57,262 nt of DNA. Source: Streptomyces sp. CBMA123. Its GTDB lineage: Bacteria > Actinomycetota > Actinomycetes > Streptomycetales > Streptomycetaceae. Every line of letters begins with the position of its first letter. Position 1 is the first letter of the stretch. The notes below the pieces were generated by a model, which ran no database searches, was not told the origin of the DNA, and saw nothing but the letters and a program-made list of their open reading frames with translations. Location of the stretch: NCBI RefSeq assembly GCF_014596465.1, contig NZ_MECK01000179.1:1-57262 (forward strand). Reading direction: 5' to 3'. Of the stretch, positions 16,397 to 26,640 are shown in pieces. A program made the position numbers and the translations under genes.

Positions 16397-18199
16397 TTGT
16401 CGGATGAGCAGTTCGGGCGTGCCACGCTGCCTAGGCATCAGCAGAGACCAGCCAGGTGGTGGCGCAGGTCGGCCGGAGGCGAAACGATTCTCTTGGGTAC
16501 TCGAAACGCTGCGGTGAAGTCCCGCAGAACACTCCTGATCCGCACCGGGCACGGCTCGGCGCAGGCCGCCTCCGTGCCGGGCCTGCCGGCGGCCCCGCCG
16601 GTGCCGGCGGCGGACGACTTCCCGACCGGTCCGGTCCGGCCGGCCGCGCCTGACGCGCCGGTCGGGTCCGTTGCGGCGGTCGTGGCCGCGCCGGTCGTGA
16701 CGGCCGGCGCGGAGCCCGTACGGCCGCCGATGCCGCTGGACCCGCCCGACCTGCCGCCGGTTCTCTCGCCGGTCGTGCCACCGGGCCTGCCGCCGGTCGT
16801 GCCGCCCCCGCCCACCGAGCCGCCGGCCGTCCCCGCGCCCAGCTACCCGGCGCCGCCCTCGACCACCGGCACCGCGCCCTCCTTCCAGCCGCTGTTCGCC
16901 GATGCCCCGAGCCTCAACTGGGCTGGCCCCGGCGACAGTTGGAGCGACGCCTGGGCGGCGCAGCCAGCCGCCCGGCCGCACCCGGCGCTACCGTCCGCCG
17001 CGCCGGTCCCCGGCCCGCAGCCGACCGTGGTGCCGATCGCCGCCGCATCCGGAGTCGAACTCCCGCTCACCGCACGGGACATCGAGCTGATCCGGGCCAG
17101 CCTCGCGGTGGTCGAGCCGGTCGCCGACCGGGCCACCGCGCACTTCTACGCCCTGCTCTTCCTGCACCACCCCGAGGTCCGCTCGCTCTTCCCCGCCGCC
17201 ATGGACGTCCAGCGCGACCGGCTGTTCCGCGCCCTGCTGGCCGCGGCCCGCGGCGCCGAGGACCCGGCGGCGCTGCGCACCCGGCTGAGCGCGCTCGGCC
17301 GCGGCCACCGCCGCTACGGCACCCTGACCGGCCACTACGCCCCGGTGGGGGAGTGCCTGGTGCAGGCGCTGGCCCGGTACGCGGGCGGCCGCTGGGACGC
17401 CGAGACCGAACTGGCCTGGCGCCGCGCCTACCGGCTGATCTCCACCCTCATGATCGAGGCTGCCGAGGAGGCCGCCCGCACCTCGCCGCCCTGGTGGCAG
17501 GGCGAGGTGGTCGGGCACGAGCACCGCACCCGGGACGTCGCGGTGCTCACCGTCCGCCCGGACCAGGCCTACCCGTTCCGGGCCGGGCAGTACTGCAGCC
17601 TGGAGACGCCCTGGTGGCCGCGGGTCTGGCGGCACTACTCCTTCGCCTCCGCGCCCCGCCCGGACGGGCTGCTGTCCTTCCACGTCAAGGCCGTCCAGGC
17701 GGGCTGGGTGAGCAACGCGCTGGTGCACCGGGCCGCCCCCGGGGACGTGCTGCGGCTGGGCCCGGCGACCGGCTCGATGACCGTCGACCACACCGCCGGC
17801 ACCGACCTGCTCTGCCTCGGCGGCGGCACCGGCATCGCGCCGATCCGTGCCCTGGTCGAGGAGGCGGCCGAGCACGGCCCGTCCGGGGGCAGCGTCGAGG
17901 TGTTCTACGGGGCCCGCCGCGCCGACGGCCTGTACGAGCTGGACGCGCTGCGCGAGCTGGCCGGGCGGCTGCCCTGGCTGACCGTACGGCCCGTGCTGTC
18001 CGGCACCGGTCCGGCCGAGGGCGTGCTGACCGGTGAACTGCCCGAGGTGGTGGGCCGGTTCGGCCCGTGGGATGGGCGGGAGGCGGTGCTCAGCGGCCCG
18101 CCCGCGATGGTCCGGCGGGGGGTCGGGGTGCTGCTGCGGGCGGGCCTGCCGGCCGAGCGGATCCGGCACGACCTGGTCGGCGAACTGGCGGCGGGATAG
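16397..18199 (+). CDS. Flavohemoglobin-like nitric oxide dioxygenase with a long proline-rich N-terminus
   Basis: About 600 aa. Residues about 222-365 are a globin domain: the distal B10 Tyr is Y251 (TAHFYALLF), the proximal His is H304 (GRGHRRYG), and HYAPVGECLVQAL matches the Hmp HY-IVGEHLL stretch. The FAD/NAD(P)H reductase follows, with RHYSFASAPR for FAD, LLCLGGGTGIAPIRAL for nucleotide, and a terminal SGPPAMVRRGVGVLL. The enzyme should convert NO and O2 to nitrate. The first 220 residues are Pro/Ala/Val-rich, mostly disordered-looking, and absent from canonical 400-aa flavohemoglobins. The ATG at 16397 lacks a clear ribosome site, so part of the extension may be untranslated; GTG at 16514 is an alternative. 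Confidence 0.85.
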   Translation: MSDEQFGRATLPRHQQRPARWWRRSAGGETILLGTRNAAVKSRRTLLIRTGHGSAQAASVPGLPAAPPVPAADDFPTGPVRPAAPDAPVGSVAAVVAAPVVTAGAEPVRPPMPLDPPDLPPVLSPVVPPGLPPVVPPPPTEPPAVPAPSYPAPPSTTGTAPSFQPLFADAPSLNWAGPGDSWSDAWAAQPAARPHPALPSAAPVPGPQPTVVPIAAASGVELPLTARDIELIRASLAVVEPVADRATAHFYALLFLHHPEVRSLFPAAMDVQRDRLFRALLAAARGAEDPAALRTRLSALGRGHRRYGTLTGHYAPVGECLVQALARYAGGRWDAETELAWRRAYRLISTLMIEAAEEAARTSPPWWQGEVVGHEHRTRDVAVLTVRPDQAYPFRAGQYCSLETPWWPRVWRHYSFASAPRPDGLLSFHVKAVQAGWVSNALVHRAAPGDVLRLGPATGSMTVDHTAGTDLLCLGGGTGIAPIRALVEEAAEHGPSGGSVEVFYGARRADGLYELDALRELAGRLPWLTVRPVLSGTGPAEGVLTGELPEVVGRFGPWDGREAVLSGPPAMVRRGVGVLLRAGLPAERIRHDLVGELAAG

Positions 18200-18222
18200 C
18201 GGCCGGGCCAGGGACGGGGGAA

Positions 18223-18792
18223 TCAGCCGAGGTCGGGCGCGAGGAGCGCGCGGATGCCCTCGATGTTGGCCGCGAGGTACGCCCGCAGCCGGGGCGGGAC
18301 GACGTTCACCGAGGTCACGCCCTCGCGGGTGAACGGCAGCCGGACCACCTCGTACTCGCCGTTCGGGTCCGTCACCTCGGGCCCGTGCCGCCGGCTGAGG
18401 TCCATCGAGGCCAGCCGGCAGACGAAGAAGTGCTGCACCTTGACCCCGTGCGGGTGCAGCAGGGTGCCGTCGTCCATGGGGGTCCCCCCGCCCGGAGGGT
18501 GGGGGAGGTTGTGGCTGATGGTGTCGACGAAGGCGGGCACCACGTCCACCACCTTGCCGCCGAGTTCCTCGTCCACCTCGCGGTGCAGCGCCTCGACCAC
18601 CGTGCGGTCCTCGCGCTCGACCCCGCCGCCCGGGGTGATCCAGTACGGGTGCGGTGCCCCGGGCCGGACCCGCCGGATCAGCACGATCGAGGCCGGGCCG
18701 TGCGGGTCGTCCGGGTCCAGCTCCAGCAGGATCGCCCGCGCGGTCCGTTTGACCACCGGGCGCGGCGGCGGGGTTCGGTTGTCGGGGCCCAT
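18223..18792 (-). CDS. Nudix hydrolase
   Basis: A 189-aa protein with a Nudix-type helix, GGGVEREDRTVVEALHREVD followed by EELGG. The metal-binding REVDEELG core is present, but the upstream acidic position of the canonical box is Arg. The ATG at 18792 has GGAGG 6 nt upstream; the longer frame to 18945 has no such site. Family members hydrolyse nucleoside diphosphates linked to another group, in the cytoplasm. It ends 23 nt from the convergent flavohemoglobin gene. The substrate is unknown; the unusual PHPPGGG insertion after the box may define it. Confidence 0.85.
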   Translation of the reverse strand: MGPDNRTPPPRPVVKRTARAILLELDPDDPHGPASIVLIRRVRPGAPHPYWITPGGGVEREDRTVVEALHREVDEELGGKVVDVVPAFVDTISHNLPHPPGGGTPMDDGTLLHPHGVKVQHFFVCRLASMDLSRRHGPEVTDPNGEYEVVRLPFTREGVTSVNVVPPRLRAYLAANIEGIRALLAPDLG

Positions 18793-18966
18793 GGCGACCT
18801 CCGGGGCTGGAGCGTTGTGCGGGAGTCTCCCGCGCGGGGCCGGGGTCGAAACGCCGACCCGGTCGGTGCGTCCGTTCGGGGCCTCGCTGTGCTTCCATGG
18901 TCGACCATCGGGCGCAGACCGACCGGCCGGCCGGTCGCCCGCCAACTCCGCCAGGAGGTGGGGGCG

Positions 18967-19011
18967 ATGGGCCGGTCGGTCGCGCTCCGACGTTCACCGT
19001 TCGGCTTCTGA
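18967..19011 (+). CDS. Possible 14-codon small ORF with a perfect Shine-Dalgarno
   Basis: AGGAGGT (18953-18959) stands 7 nt before an ATG that opens MGRSVALRRSPFGF and then a stop. Such a strong site in an otherwise empty 430-nt interval (18793-19223) is notable. It could be a leader peptide for ssgA, about 210 nt downstream, or chance. Nothing else convincing was seen in the interval except an inverted GTCCAC/GTGGAC pair at about 19090-19115. Confidence 0.3.
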   Translation: MGRSVALRRSPFGF

Positions 19012-19223
19012 ACCCCCCGTTCCGTCTCCGCGCGCTCCTTGCCGGGCCTGATGATCCCCCTCGTTCACCCTTTGAAAAAGCACCCCTTGTCCACCACACG
19101 CCCAAACGTGGACGATGAGGAGCGAACGTGGATTGCTTGCATAAAACCGTCGAAAGCATGCCCGGCCGCCGGTGGAACCCTCATCTCCACACCGAGGCCG
19201 GACAGAAGAGAGGCACAGGCGCC

Positions 19224-19646
19224 ATGCAGCACAGCACAGTCCAGGGACACCTGGTGATGAACCTCGTGGTCTCGCCCGACCTGTCCTTCAGCATCGTGGT
19301 GGACCTGGCGTACGAGGCCGGCGATCCGTACGCGATCCGGTGCACCTTCCACCTGCCCGGCGACGCCCCGGTCACCTGGGTGTTCGCGCGCGAGCTGCTG
19401 CTGGACGGCCTCAGCGGCCCGTCCGGCGAGGGCGACGTGCACATCCACCCGGTCGGCGAGGAGCTCTCGGAGGTCCGCATCGCGCTGCACTCCCCCCACG
19501 GGGACGCGCTGCTGAGCGCCCCGACGCCCCCGCTGCTCGCCTTCCTGGCGCGCACCGACCGGCTGGTCCCGATGGGCCAGGAACTCATCGGCCGGGAGCT
19601 CGACGCCCAACTCGCGGACATCCTGCGAGGGTGCGACGCGGGGTGA
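19224..19646 (+). CDS. ssgA: SsgA-like sporulation/cell-division activator
   Basis: A 140-aa SsgA-like protein (SALP family, confined to sporulating actinomycetes). The stretch DPYAIRCTFHLPGDAPVTWV, followed by FARELLLDGL and GEGDVHIHP, is closest in my memory to SsgA itself rather than SsgB-G. Later FLARTDRLVPMGQEL is also typical. SsgA helps position SsgB and hence FtsZ during sporulation septation. The ATG at 19224 has GAGAGG upstream; an in-frame ATG at 19128 lacks one. The usual neighbour ssgR (IclR family) is not upstream here; a Nudix gene and a non-coding gap are. Confidence 0.82.
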   Translation: MQHSTVQGHLVMNLVVSPDLSFSIVVDLAYEAGDPYAIRCTFHLPGDAPVTWVFARELLLDGLSGPSGEGDVHIHPVGEELSEVRIALHSPHGDALLSAPTPPLLAFLARTDRLVPMGQELIGRELDAQLADILRGCDAG

Positions 19647-19663
19647 GCGCCCGGGGTGCGACG

Positions 19664-19705
19664 AAGGGGCCCGTACCCGGTGGACCACCCGGGTACGGAC
19701 CCCTT
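19664..19705. terminator. Bidirectional terminator between ssgA and the holin-like gene
   Basis: AAGGGGCCCGTACCCGG (19664-19680) pairs with CCGGGTACGGACCCCTT (19689-19705), 16 of 17 bp, with an 8-nt loop. T residues on both sides make it usable in both directions for the convergent genes. Confidence 0.85.
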
Positions 19706-19738
19706 TCGCGTCCGCGTGCGACACCGCGCACGACGGTG

Positions 19739-20119
19739 TCAGTCGTCGTCCAGGGCCAGGTGCAGGCCCCAGGAGACCAGGCTGATGATCAGCGAACCGA
19801 CCAGCGCGGAACCGAAGTTGACCACGTGGAAGTCCAGTTCCAGCCTGGTCGACGCCCAGGAGGTGAGCAGCAGCATCAGAGCGTTGATCACGAAGGTGAT
19901 CAGGCCCAGCGTGAGGATGAACAACGGGAACGAGAACAGCTTGACCACCGGCTTGATCAGCCAGTTGATGAGCCCGAAGACGACGGCGACGCCGAGCACC
20001 GTCAGCGTCTTGTGCTGCCAGTCGGCCTTGCCCTCGGCGAGTTGGATGCCGCTGACGATCCAGGCGGCGACCCAGATGGCCGCCGCGTTGATCAGTGTTT
20101 TGATGACGAAACCCTTCAT
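19739..20119 (-). CDS. Phage-holin-family (type IV) four-helix membrane protein
   Basis: A 126-aa, almost wholly hydrophobic protein with four predicted membrane helices: IKTLINAAAIWVAAWIV, LTVLGVAVVFGLINWLIKPV, FPLFILTLGLITFVINALML and SALVGSLIISLVSWGLHLAL. The order and the conserved NWLIKPV match the widespread bacterial phage-holin/DUF4_2-type family found on chromosomes without phage. Its role is unknown; membrane stress or envelope functions are proposed for relatives. The ATG at 20119 is chosen because the upstream extension is Pro/Arg-rich and overlaps the cupin gene. It is divergent from the cupin gene. Confidence 0.8.
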   Translation of the reverse strand: MKGFVIKTLINAAAIWVAAWIVSGIQLAEGKADWQHKTLTVLGVAVVFGLINWLIKPVVKLFSFPLFILTLGLITFVINALMLLLTSWASTRLELDFHVVNFGSALVGSLIISLVSWGLHLALDDD

Positions 20120-20245
20120 GCCGCCCAAGCCTGACAGGCGCCCCGGCCCGGGGGAAGCTCCCCTAGGAGGAGCTGGTGTTGAATGCCCCTGGTCCGGGAG
20201 GTGGACGGAACGGGCCCGAAGGACGGGTGCGGCGGGTCCGGCCCG

Positions 20246-20280
20246 GTGTGACGGGTGCGGCGAGTGTGACGGGTGCGGCG
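20246..20280. repeat. 17-bp direct repeat upstream of the cupin gene
   Basis: GTGTGACGGGTGCGGCG at 20246-20262 recurs at 20264-20280, with a shortened copy (GTGACGGGTG) following near 20292. The repeats precede the GGAGG of the cupin gene. They may be operator copies or simple slippage. Confidence 0.7.
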
Positions 20281-20318
20281 GGTTCGCCGGGCGTGACGGG
20301 TGAAGGAGGACGGCAGCG

Positions 20319-20636
20319 GTGAAGATGTTCCGGCTGGACGAACTGGACGCCGAGCGGGCGGCCAATGACGGCGCGTACCTGCGGTTCCTGCGCGAACCCC
20401 GGATGTCCGCCGGCCTGTACGCGCTCTCCCCCGGCGACACCGACACCCAGACCGCCCACGACCAGGACGAGATCTACCAGGTGATCAGCGGCCGCGCCGA
20501 GCTGACCGTCGGCGCCGAGACCACCACCGTCGCACGCGGCACCGTGGTGTACGTCCCGGCCGGCACCCCGCACCGCTTCCACCACATCACCGAGGACCTG
20601 CGGGTCCTGGTGGTGTTCTCCCCGCCGGAGGACTGA
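20319..20636 (+). CDS. Small single-domain cupin protein
   Basis: A 105-aa cupin with QTAHDQDEIYQVISGRAELT (metal-ligand His and Glu of motif 1) and VYVPAGTPHRFHHITEDLRV (motif 2 with Pro-Gly and His). The GTG at 20319 follows GGAGG by 8 nt, better than the ATG two codons later. It is a mononuclear-metal beta-barrel enzyme or binding protein with unknown substrate. It lies 30 nt upstream of tenA on the same strand, so it may belong to the thiamine-salvage transcript, but no functional link is established. Confidence 0.85.
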   Translation: MKMFRLDELDAERAANDGAYLRFLREPRMSAGLYALSPGDTDTQTAHDQDEIYQVISGRAELTVGAETTTVARGTVVYVPAGTPHRFHHITEDLRVLVVFSPPED

Positions 20637-20666
20637 GCGCGCCGCACGCGTCGTAGGGTCGGTCGC

Positions 20667-21335
20667 ATGACCCGCAGCCTCACCGACGAGCTCTGGACGT
20701 CGATCGAGCCGATCTACGCCGAGATCCTCGCCCACCCCTTCATCGGCGGCCTCACCGACGGCACCCTGCCGCGCGAGGCCTTCCGCCACTTCGTCGTCCA
20801 GGACTCCCACTACCTGCGCGACTACGCCCGCGCGCTCGCCGTCTGCGCCGCCAAGGCGCCCGGCGAGGCCGACGTCCGGGCCTTCGCCGACGACGCGGTC
20901 GGCGCGCTCGCCGCCGAGCAGGGCATGCACGCCGAGTTCCTGACCGCCTTCGGCGGCACCGCCGAACAGGCCGCCGCCGAACCGGTGCTGCCCACCACCC
21001 GGGCCTACACCAGCTACCTGCTGGCCACCGTCTACGGCGGGTCCTTCGCCGAGGCGCTCGGCGCGGTGCTGCCCTGCTACTGGATCTACGCCCGGGTCGG
21101 CGAGGCGCTGCTCGCCCAGGGCTCCCCCGACCCGCTGTACGCCAAGTGGATCGCCACCTACGGCGACGAGGCCTTCCAGGCCGTGGTGCGCCGGGTGCTG
21201 GCGCTCACCGACCGGCTCGGCGAGGAGCTGTCGGCGGCCGAACGGCGCCGGGTGGTCGAGCACTTCGGGACCACCTCGCGCTACGAGTGGATGTTCTGGG
21301 ACGCCGCCTGGCGCGGGGAGCGCTGGCCGGTCTGA
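20667..21335 (+). CDS. tenA: TenA family thiaminase II / aminopyrimidine aminohydrolase
   Basis: A 222-aa, all-helical TenA protein. It has HPFIGGLTDGTLPREAFRHF, then FVVQDSHYLRDYARALAVCA, the active-site Cys in GAVLPCYWIYARVG, and the C-terminal YEWMFWDAAWRGERWPV. The Cys marks the TenA_C class, which salvages thiamine pyrimidine by hydrolysing base-degraded aminopyrimidine or thiamine. It is 680 nt upstream of thiC, supporting a local thiamine cluster. The start is the ATG at 20667; its ribosome site is modest (GGGTCGG). Confidence 0.9.
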   Translation: MTRSLTDELWTSIEPIYAEILAHPFIGGLTDGTLPREAFRHFVVQDSHYLRDYARALAVCAAKAPGEADVRAFADDAVGALAAEQGMHAEFLTAFGGTAEQAAAEPVLPTTRAYTSYLLATVYGGSFAEALGAVLPCYWIYARVGEALLAQGSPDPLYAKWIATYGDEAFQAVVRRVLALTDRLGEELSAAERRRVVEHFGTTSRYEWMFWDAAWRGERWPV

Positions 21336-21516
21336 CCCCGCCCCCCGCCGTTTCTCGGGGGTCTTCCCGGGGGTGCGGATCGGGGTGATCTAGGGGTTCT
21401 CTCCGGGCCGCCGGCCCTCGTTCCGGCGCCTGCGCCCCCGTACGATCGAAGCATCGGAAGCAAGCGGGATGCGGCCACCGGACGGCAGCCGGCCCGAGGG
21501 GAGAAGAGGAACCGAC

Positions 21517-21717
21517 ATGGCTGAGCTCTGGAAGTCGCTGCCCTCCTGGGTGCGCAACATCGTCATCCCGGTGCTGGTCCTGGTACTGGCCTGGAACATC
21601 ATCGCCTTCGTGTTCGGTGTGGTCGGCGCCCTGCTGAGCATCGTGATCAAGCTGCTGGTGGTCGTCGGCATCGCCGCCGCCGTGGTGATCCTGGTCAAGA
21701 AGGCCGCCAAGAGCTGA
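21517..21717 (+). CDS. Small membrane protein (DUF5326-like)
   Basis: A 66-aa protein, MAELWKSLPSWVRNIVIPVL and onward, with two adjoining hydrophobic helices and a basic tail (KKAAKS). A GAGAAGAGGA purine tract lies before the ATG. It resembles the short DUF5326 family conserved beside thiC in Streptomyces. The function is unknown. It is transcribed toward thiC but separated from it by the TPP riboswitch, so it is probably an independent unit. Confidence 0.8.
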   Translation: MAELWKSLPSWVRNIVIPVLVLVLAWNIIAFVFGVVGALLSIVIKLLVVVGIAAAVVILVKKAAKS

Positions 21718-21889
21718 CCCCGCTCCGCCCGCCGCGCGGAGCACTTCCGAAGGCCCGGCACCCCGTCCGCGGGGGCCGGGCCTCGGCGTATCCGCGGCCC
21801 GTTCCCCGACGGTTCCGTCCGGAGAGCGTCTGGACCTGCGGCGATCGGCTCGCTACCGTGTTGGGCGTCATGTGCAGGCAACACCGCCT

Positions 21890-23830
<1,941 letters not shown>

Positions 23831-23843
23831 CTCACCCGCGGCC

Positions 23844-23876
23844 GAGCGCCGTCCCGATCGACTCGGGACGGCGCTC
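23844..23876 (+). terminator. thiC terminator hairpin
   Basis: GAGCGCCGTCCCG (23844-23856) pairs perfectly with CGGGACGGCGCTC (23864-23876), with a 7-nt loop, 13 nt after the thiC stop. Confidence 0.85.
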
Positions 23877-23891
23877 CGTGGTCCGCCGTCC

Positions 23892-23934
23892 GGTGCCCGC
23901 CCCGGGCCTCCCCCGTGGGGCCGGGGCGGGCACC
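23892..23934. terminator. Second hairpin, serving the convergent VOC gene
   Basis: GGTGCCCGCCCCGG (23892-23905) pairs perfectly with CCGGGGCGGGCACC (23921-23934). It lies 8 nt beyond the stop codon of the minus-strand VOC gene. Confidence 0.8.
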
Positions 23935-23942
23935 GCGCCGTT

Positions 23943-24338
23943 TCAGCTGGTGGCGTCGGCGGCGTCCTGGGGGTACCAGCGGAGTTCGACGGTGTTGCCG
24001 TCCGGGTCCTGGACGTAGAGGGAGGTGGCGGTGCCGCGGGCGCCGTAGCGGGGGCCGGGGCCGTCGAGGACGGTGAAGACGCCCGAGTCGACGACCTCCT
24101 GCCAGTCGAGGGGTTCGACGGTGAGGCAGATGTGGTCGACGTTGGACTCGTGGCGGGGGCGGTGGAACAGGTCGATGATCGTCTCGGGGCTGACCCGGAC
24201 GGAGGGGAAGGAGACCTTGCCGGCCCGCCACTCGTCGACCCGGACCGGCTCCAGGCCGAGGAGGCCGGTGTAGAAGGCGAGCGACCGCTCGATGTCGGCG
24301 ACGTTGAGGACCAGGTGGTCGAGGGCGACGACGCGCAT
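23943..24338 (-). CDS. VOC family protein (glyoxalase/fosfomycin-resistance fold)
   Basis: A 131-aa VOC protein with ALDHLVLNVADIERSLAFYT at the N-terminus, HICLTVEPLDWQEVV in the middle and SLYVQDPDGNTVELRWYPQD at the end, giving the His/His/Glu metal set. Length and the YGARGTATSLYVQDPDGN stretch recall virulence-protein-type VOC enzymes. The ATG at 24338 lies 11 nt from CGGAG; an upstream in-frame extension to 24410 is Pro-rich and not conserved-looking. It is divergent from a LysR gene that probably controls it. Confidence 0.85.
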   Translation of the reverse strand: MRVVALDHLVLNVADIERSLAFYTGLLGLEPVRVDEWRAGKVSFPSVRVSPETIIDLFHRPRHESNVDHICLTVEPLDWQEVVDSGVFTVLDGPGPRYGARGTATSLYVQDPDGNTVELRWYPQDAADATS

Positions 24339-24481
24339 GGTGATCGGCTCCGGTGGTGTGGGTTCGCTGGTGACGGGGTCAACGATCCTCCGACCCGGAG
24401 CGATCATCAATGGCGGATCACCGTACGATCGTTGAGCAGGACTAAACGATGCGGGAACGGTGCGTGGTTCGAGGGGGCGGC
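24339..24481. promoter_or_regulatory. Divergent VOC/LysR control region with a candidate LysR box
   Basis: The gap contains TCAA (24408-24411) and TTGA (24432-24435) as mirror ends of a partly dyadic stretch including GATCATCAATGG and GTACGATCGTTGA. LysR regulators usually bind such dyads between themselves and a divergent target. Symmetry is imperfect, so this is a weak call. Confidence 0.35.
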
Positions 24482-25441
24482 ATGCTGGAGCGGCTGGAGA
24501 CCGAGGTCTTCCTCGCGCTCGCCGGGGAACTACACTTCGGCCGGACCGCGGAGCGGCTGGGCCTGAGCACCGGCCGGGTCAGTCAGGTGGTCCAGCGGCT
24601 GGAACGCCGGATCGGCGCCCCGCTGTTCGAGCGCACCAGCCGGTCCGTCCGGCTCACCCCGGTCGGGCGGCAGCTGGCCGGGGACCTCGCCCCGGTGGTG
24701 GCCGCGATGGAGGAGGCGGTGCGCCGGGCGGTGGACGCCGGCCGGGGGGTGACCGGTGAGCTGCGGGTCGCGTTCCTCGGGGAGTGGACGGCGCCGGTGC
24801 TGCTCAGGGCGGTCGCGCTGTTCGGCGAGCGGCACCCGGACTGCCGGGTGGACGTCCGGGAGGTGCAGCTCTCCAACTCCCGTTCCAGCCTGGAGGACGG
24901 CTCGATCGACGTGCTGGTCGCCTCCCACCCCTTCGACGGCATGGCGCTCGGCCCGGTCCTGCTCACCGAGCAGCGCGCCCTGGCGGTGCCGGCCGGGCAC
25001 CCGCTGGCCGCCGAGGAGTCGGTGTCGCTCGAAGTGCTCGGCGACCACCCGGTGGTCCAGTACCCGTCCATGACCTCGATCGGCTTCAAGCGGGACCGCA
25101 CCCCCGACCGCACCCCGTCCGGCCGCCCCGTCCCCAAGGGCCCCTCGGGCAGCACGTTCTCCGAGATGCTCAGCCTGGTCGCGATGGGCCGCGGAGTCCT
25201 TCCCGTCGGCCAGCACTGCCGCCACTACTACCCCCGCCCCGACCTCGCCTACGTCCCCATCCACGACGCCCCGCCGATCCGGCGCGGCCCGGTCTGGCTC
25301 CCGGCCAACACCACCGAGCGCGTCCGCGAGTTCATCCGCGCGGCGGCCGAGGTGGCGGCCGCGGTGGACGTCCGGCTGGACGGGGAGGAACGCGCGGCCC
25401 CGGAGGCGCCGTACACGCCCCGGCCGGCGACCGGGTTCTGA
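24482..25441 (+). CDS. LysR family transcriptional regulator
   Basis: A 319-aa LysR protein. The N-terminal winged helix is VFLALAGELHFGRTAERLGL, then STGRVSQVVQRLERRIGAPLFERTS. The periplasmic-binding-like effector domain begins GELRVAFLGEWTAPVLLRAV and contains VREVQLSNSRSSLEDGSIDV. The start is the ATG at 24482 after GAGGGGGCGGC; an earlier ATG at 24449 has no site. The C-terminal 25 residues are Pro/Ala/Glu-rich. It is divergent from the VOC gene, the classical arrangement for local control. Confidence 0.88.
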   Translation: MLERLETEVFLALAGELHFGRTAERLGLSTGRVSQVVQRLERRIGAPLFERTSRSVRLTPVGRQLAGDLAPVVAAMEEAVRRAVDAGRGVTGELRVAFLGEWTAPVLLRAVALFGERHPDCRVDVREVQLSNSRSSLEDGSIDVLVASHPFDGMALGPVLLTEQRALAVPAGHPLAAEESVSLEVLGDHPVVQYPSMTSIGFKRDRTPDRTPSGRPVPKGPSGSTFSEMLSLVAMGRGVLPVGQHCRHYYPRPDLAYVPIHDAPPIRRGPVWLPANTTERVREFIRAAAEVAAAVDVRLDGEERAAPEAPYTPRPATGF

Positions 25442-25516
25442 GGAGCCGGCTGCCTGGCAGCGGTCCCGGATCCGGCTGCGCGGCGGCAGTCCCGGGGCGT
25501 CGTCCCCGGGGGCGGC

Positions 25517-26359
25517 TCAGCCGACGTCGTCCGGGCCGGTGAAGTCGGGCGGGGTGTAGCCCGGGCCGGTGAAGTCGGGCGGGGTGAAGGCGGCGGGGCG
25601 GGAGGTGCGGCCCTCGGGGTCGGTGATGCCGTCGGGGCCGGGGCTGGTGAAGGCCGGCGGGCTGTAGCCGGGGCTGGTGAAGTCCGGGCTGGTGAAGCCG
25701 GGGGCCGGGCGGCCGGGGACGGCGGGCAGCTGGGCGTGGAGGTACGGCAGCAGGCCGCGTTCGCGCAGGGCGGTGCGCCATTCGGTGCGGGCGGCGGTGA
25801 GTTCGGCGACGAGCTCGGGGTCGGTGCCGGCCGGGACGGCGGCGGCGCCGTCGCGTATGGCGGTGAGCAGCAGGCCGATGATGCCGACGGCCATGGCGGC
25901 GACGCCGGCGGCGAGCGCGACCCAGCCGGCGGTGACCATCGAGCGGCCGAGGGTGAGGCCCGAGTCGGTGGCGCGCAGCAGGTAGCCGACCAGCAGGAGG
26001 ACGAGTGCGGCGGCCCAGGCGAGGATCGGGGTGAGCACGGTGAGGACGGGGAACAGCCCGGCGCCGCCGTTGGCGGAGCGCAGCTGGCTGAGCAGTCCGG
26101 GGGCGTACGGTTCGACGTCGGCGGGCGGCGGGGGTGTGGCGCGCAGGCTCTCGCGCAGCGCGGTGTAGTGGGCGTACTCGGTGGCGGCCGCGGTGTTGAT
26201 GCGGTCGGCGTCGCGCAGGGCGAGGACGCGGAGCTGGTCGGTGGTGAGCGCGCCAGGGGCGCGCAGGGCGGTGAGGACGGTGCGGTCGCGCAGGGCTTCG
26301 CCGAGGAGGCGCTCGTACTCCGGGCGGTCCTCGGCGAGCAGCGGTGGGGGGTTGGACAT
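25517..26359 (-). CDS. Two-helix membrane protein with a FT-x-P repeat tail
   Basis: About 280 aa. A soluble helical N-terminus (EDRPEYERLLGEALRDRTVL ... LAEDRPEY region) is followed by two membrane spans (FPVLTVLTPILAWAAALVLL and TAGWVALAAGVAAMAVGIIG). A short helical domain (ELVAELTAARTEWRTALRER) precedes a 90-residue low-complexity tail of repeated [AD][FY]T[SPG]P units. At DNA level a 26-bp segment is repeated exactly at 25531-25556 and 25561-25586. The start could be the ATG at 26359 or 26374, both after GGGGTCC. No function is recognised. It is separated from the metallophosphoesterase by about 280 nt in which I see no gene. Confidence 0.65.
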   Translation of the reverse strand: MSNPPPLLAEDRPEYERLLGEALRDRTVLTALRAPGALTTDQLRVLALRDADRINTAAATEYAHYTALRESLRATPPPPADVEPYAPGLLSQLRSANGGAGLFPVLTVLTPILAWAAALVLLLVGYLLRATDSGLTLGRSMVTAGWVALAAGVAAMAVGIIGLLLTAIRDGAAAVPAGTDPELVAELTAARTEWRTALRERGLLPYLHAQLPAVPGRPAPGFTSPDFTSPGYSPPAFTSPGPDGITDPEGRTSRPAAFTPPDFTGPGYTPPDFTGPDDVG

Positions 26360-26640
26360 GGGGACCCCGTTCATGCGGACCCCGGTCGGCGGCGAGGAGG
26401 CGGGACCGCATCGGGGACGCGGGACACCCTCAGGGCGCCGGGGCGGGCGCGGAGGCGGGCCGCCGGACGGGCGGCCGGGTGTGGTGTGCCTCATGGTAGG
26501 GGCGGGTGCGGCCGTGCTGACAGTCGGTTTCCGGAATTTCGCGCCCCGGGCCGCGCGCGTGCAGGGGCGTGCGCGCCGGGAACAACTGTTCCAGTGACGG
26601 TCCCGAACTGCTCCGGCGCCGGTCCCGAATTGACCGAAGG

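Noticed and set aside
20183..20251. 22-codon ORF after AGGAGGAG upstream of the cupin gene
   Set aside because: Spacing of 10 nt is long, the peptide is Gly/Pro-rich and overlaps the direct repeats; probably chance.
26579..26592. GGAACAACTGTTCC, similar to a Gram-positive SOS box (GAAC-n4-GTTC)
   Set aside because: It lies behind the metallophosphoesterase stop and over 200 nt from any start codon; no DNA-repair gene is near.
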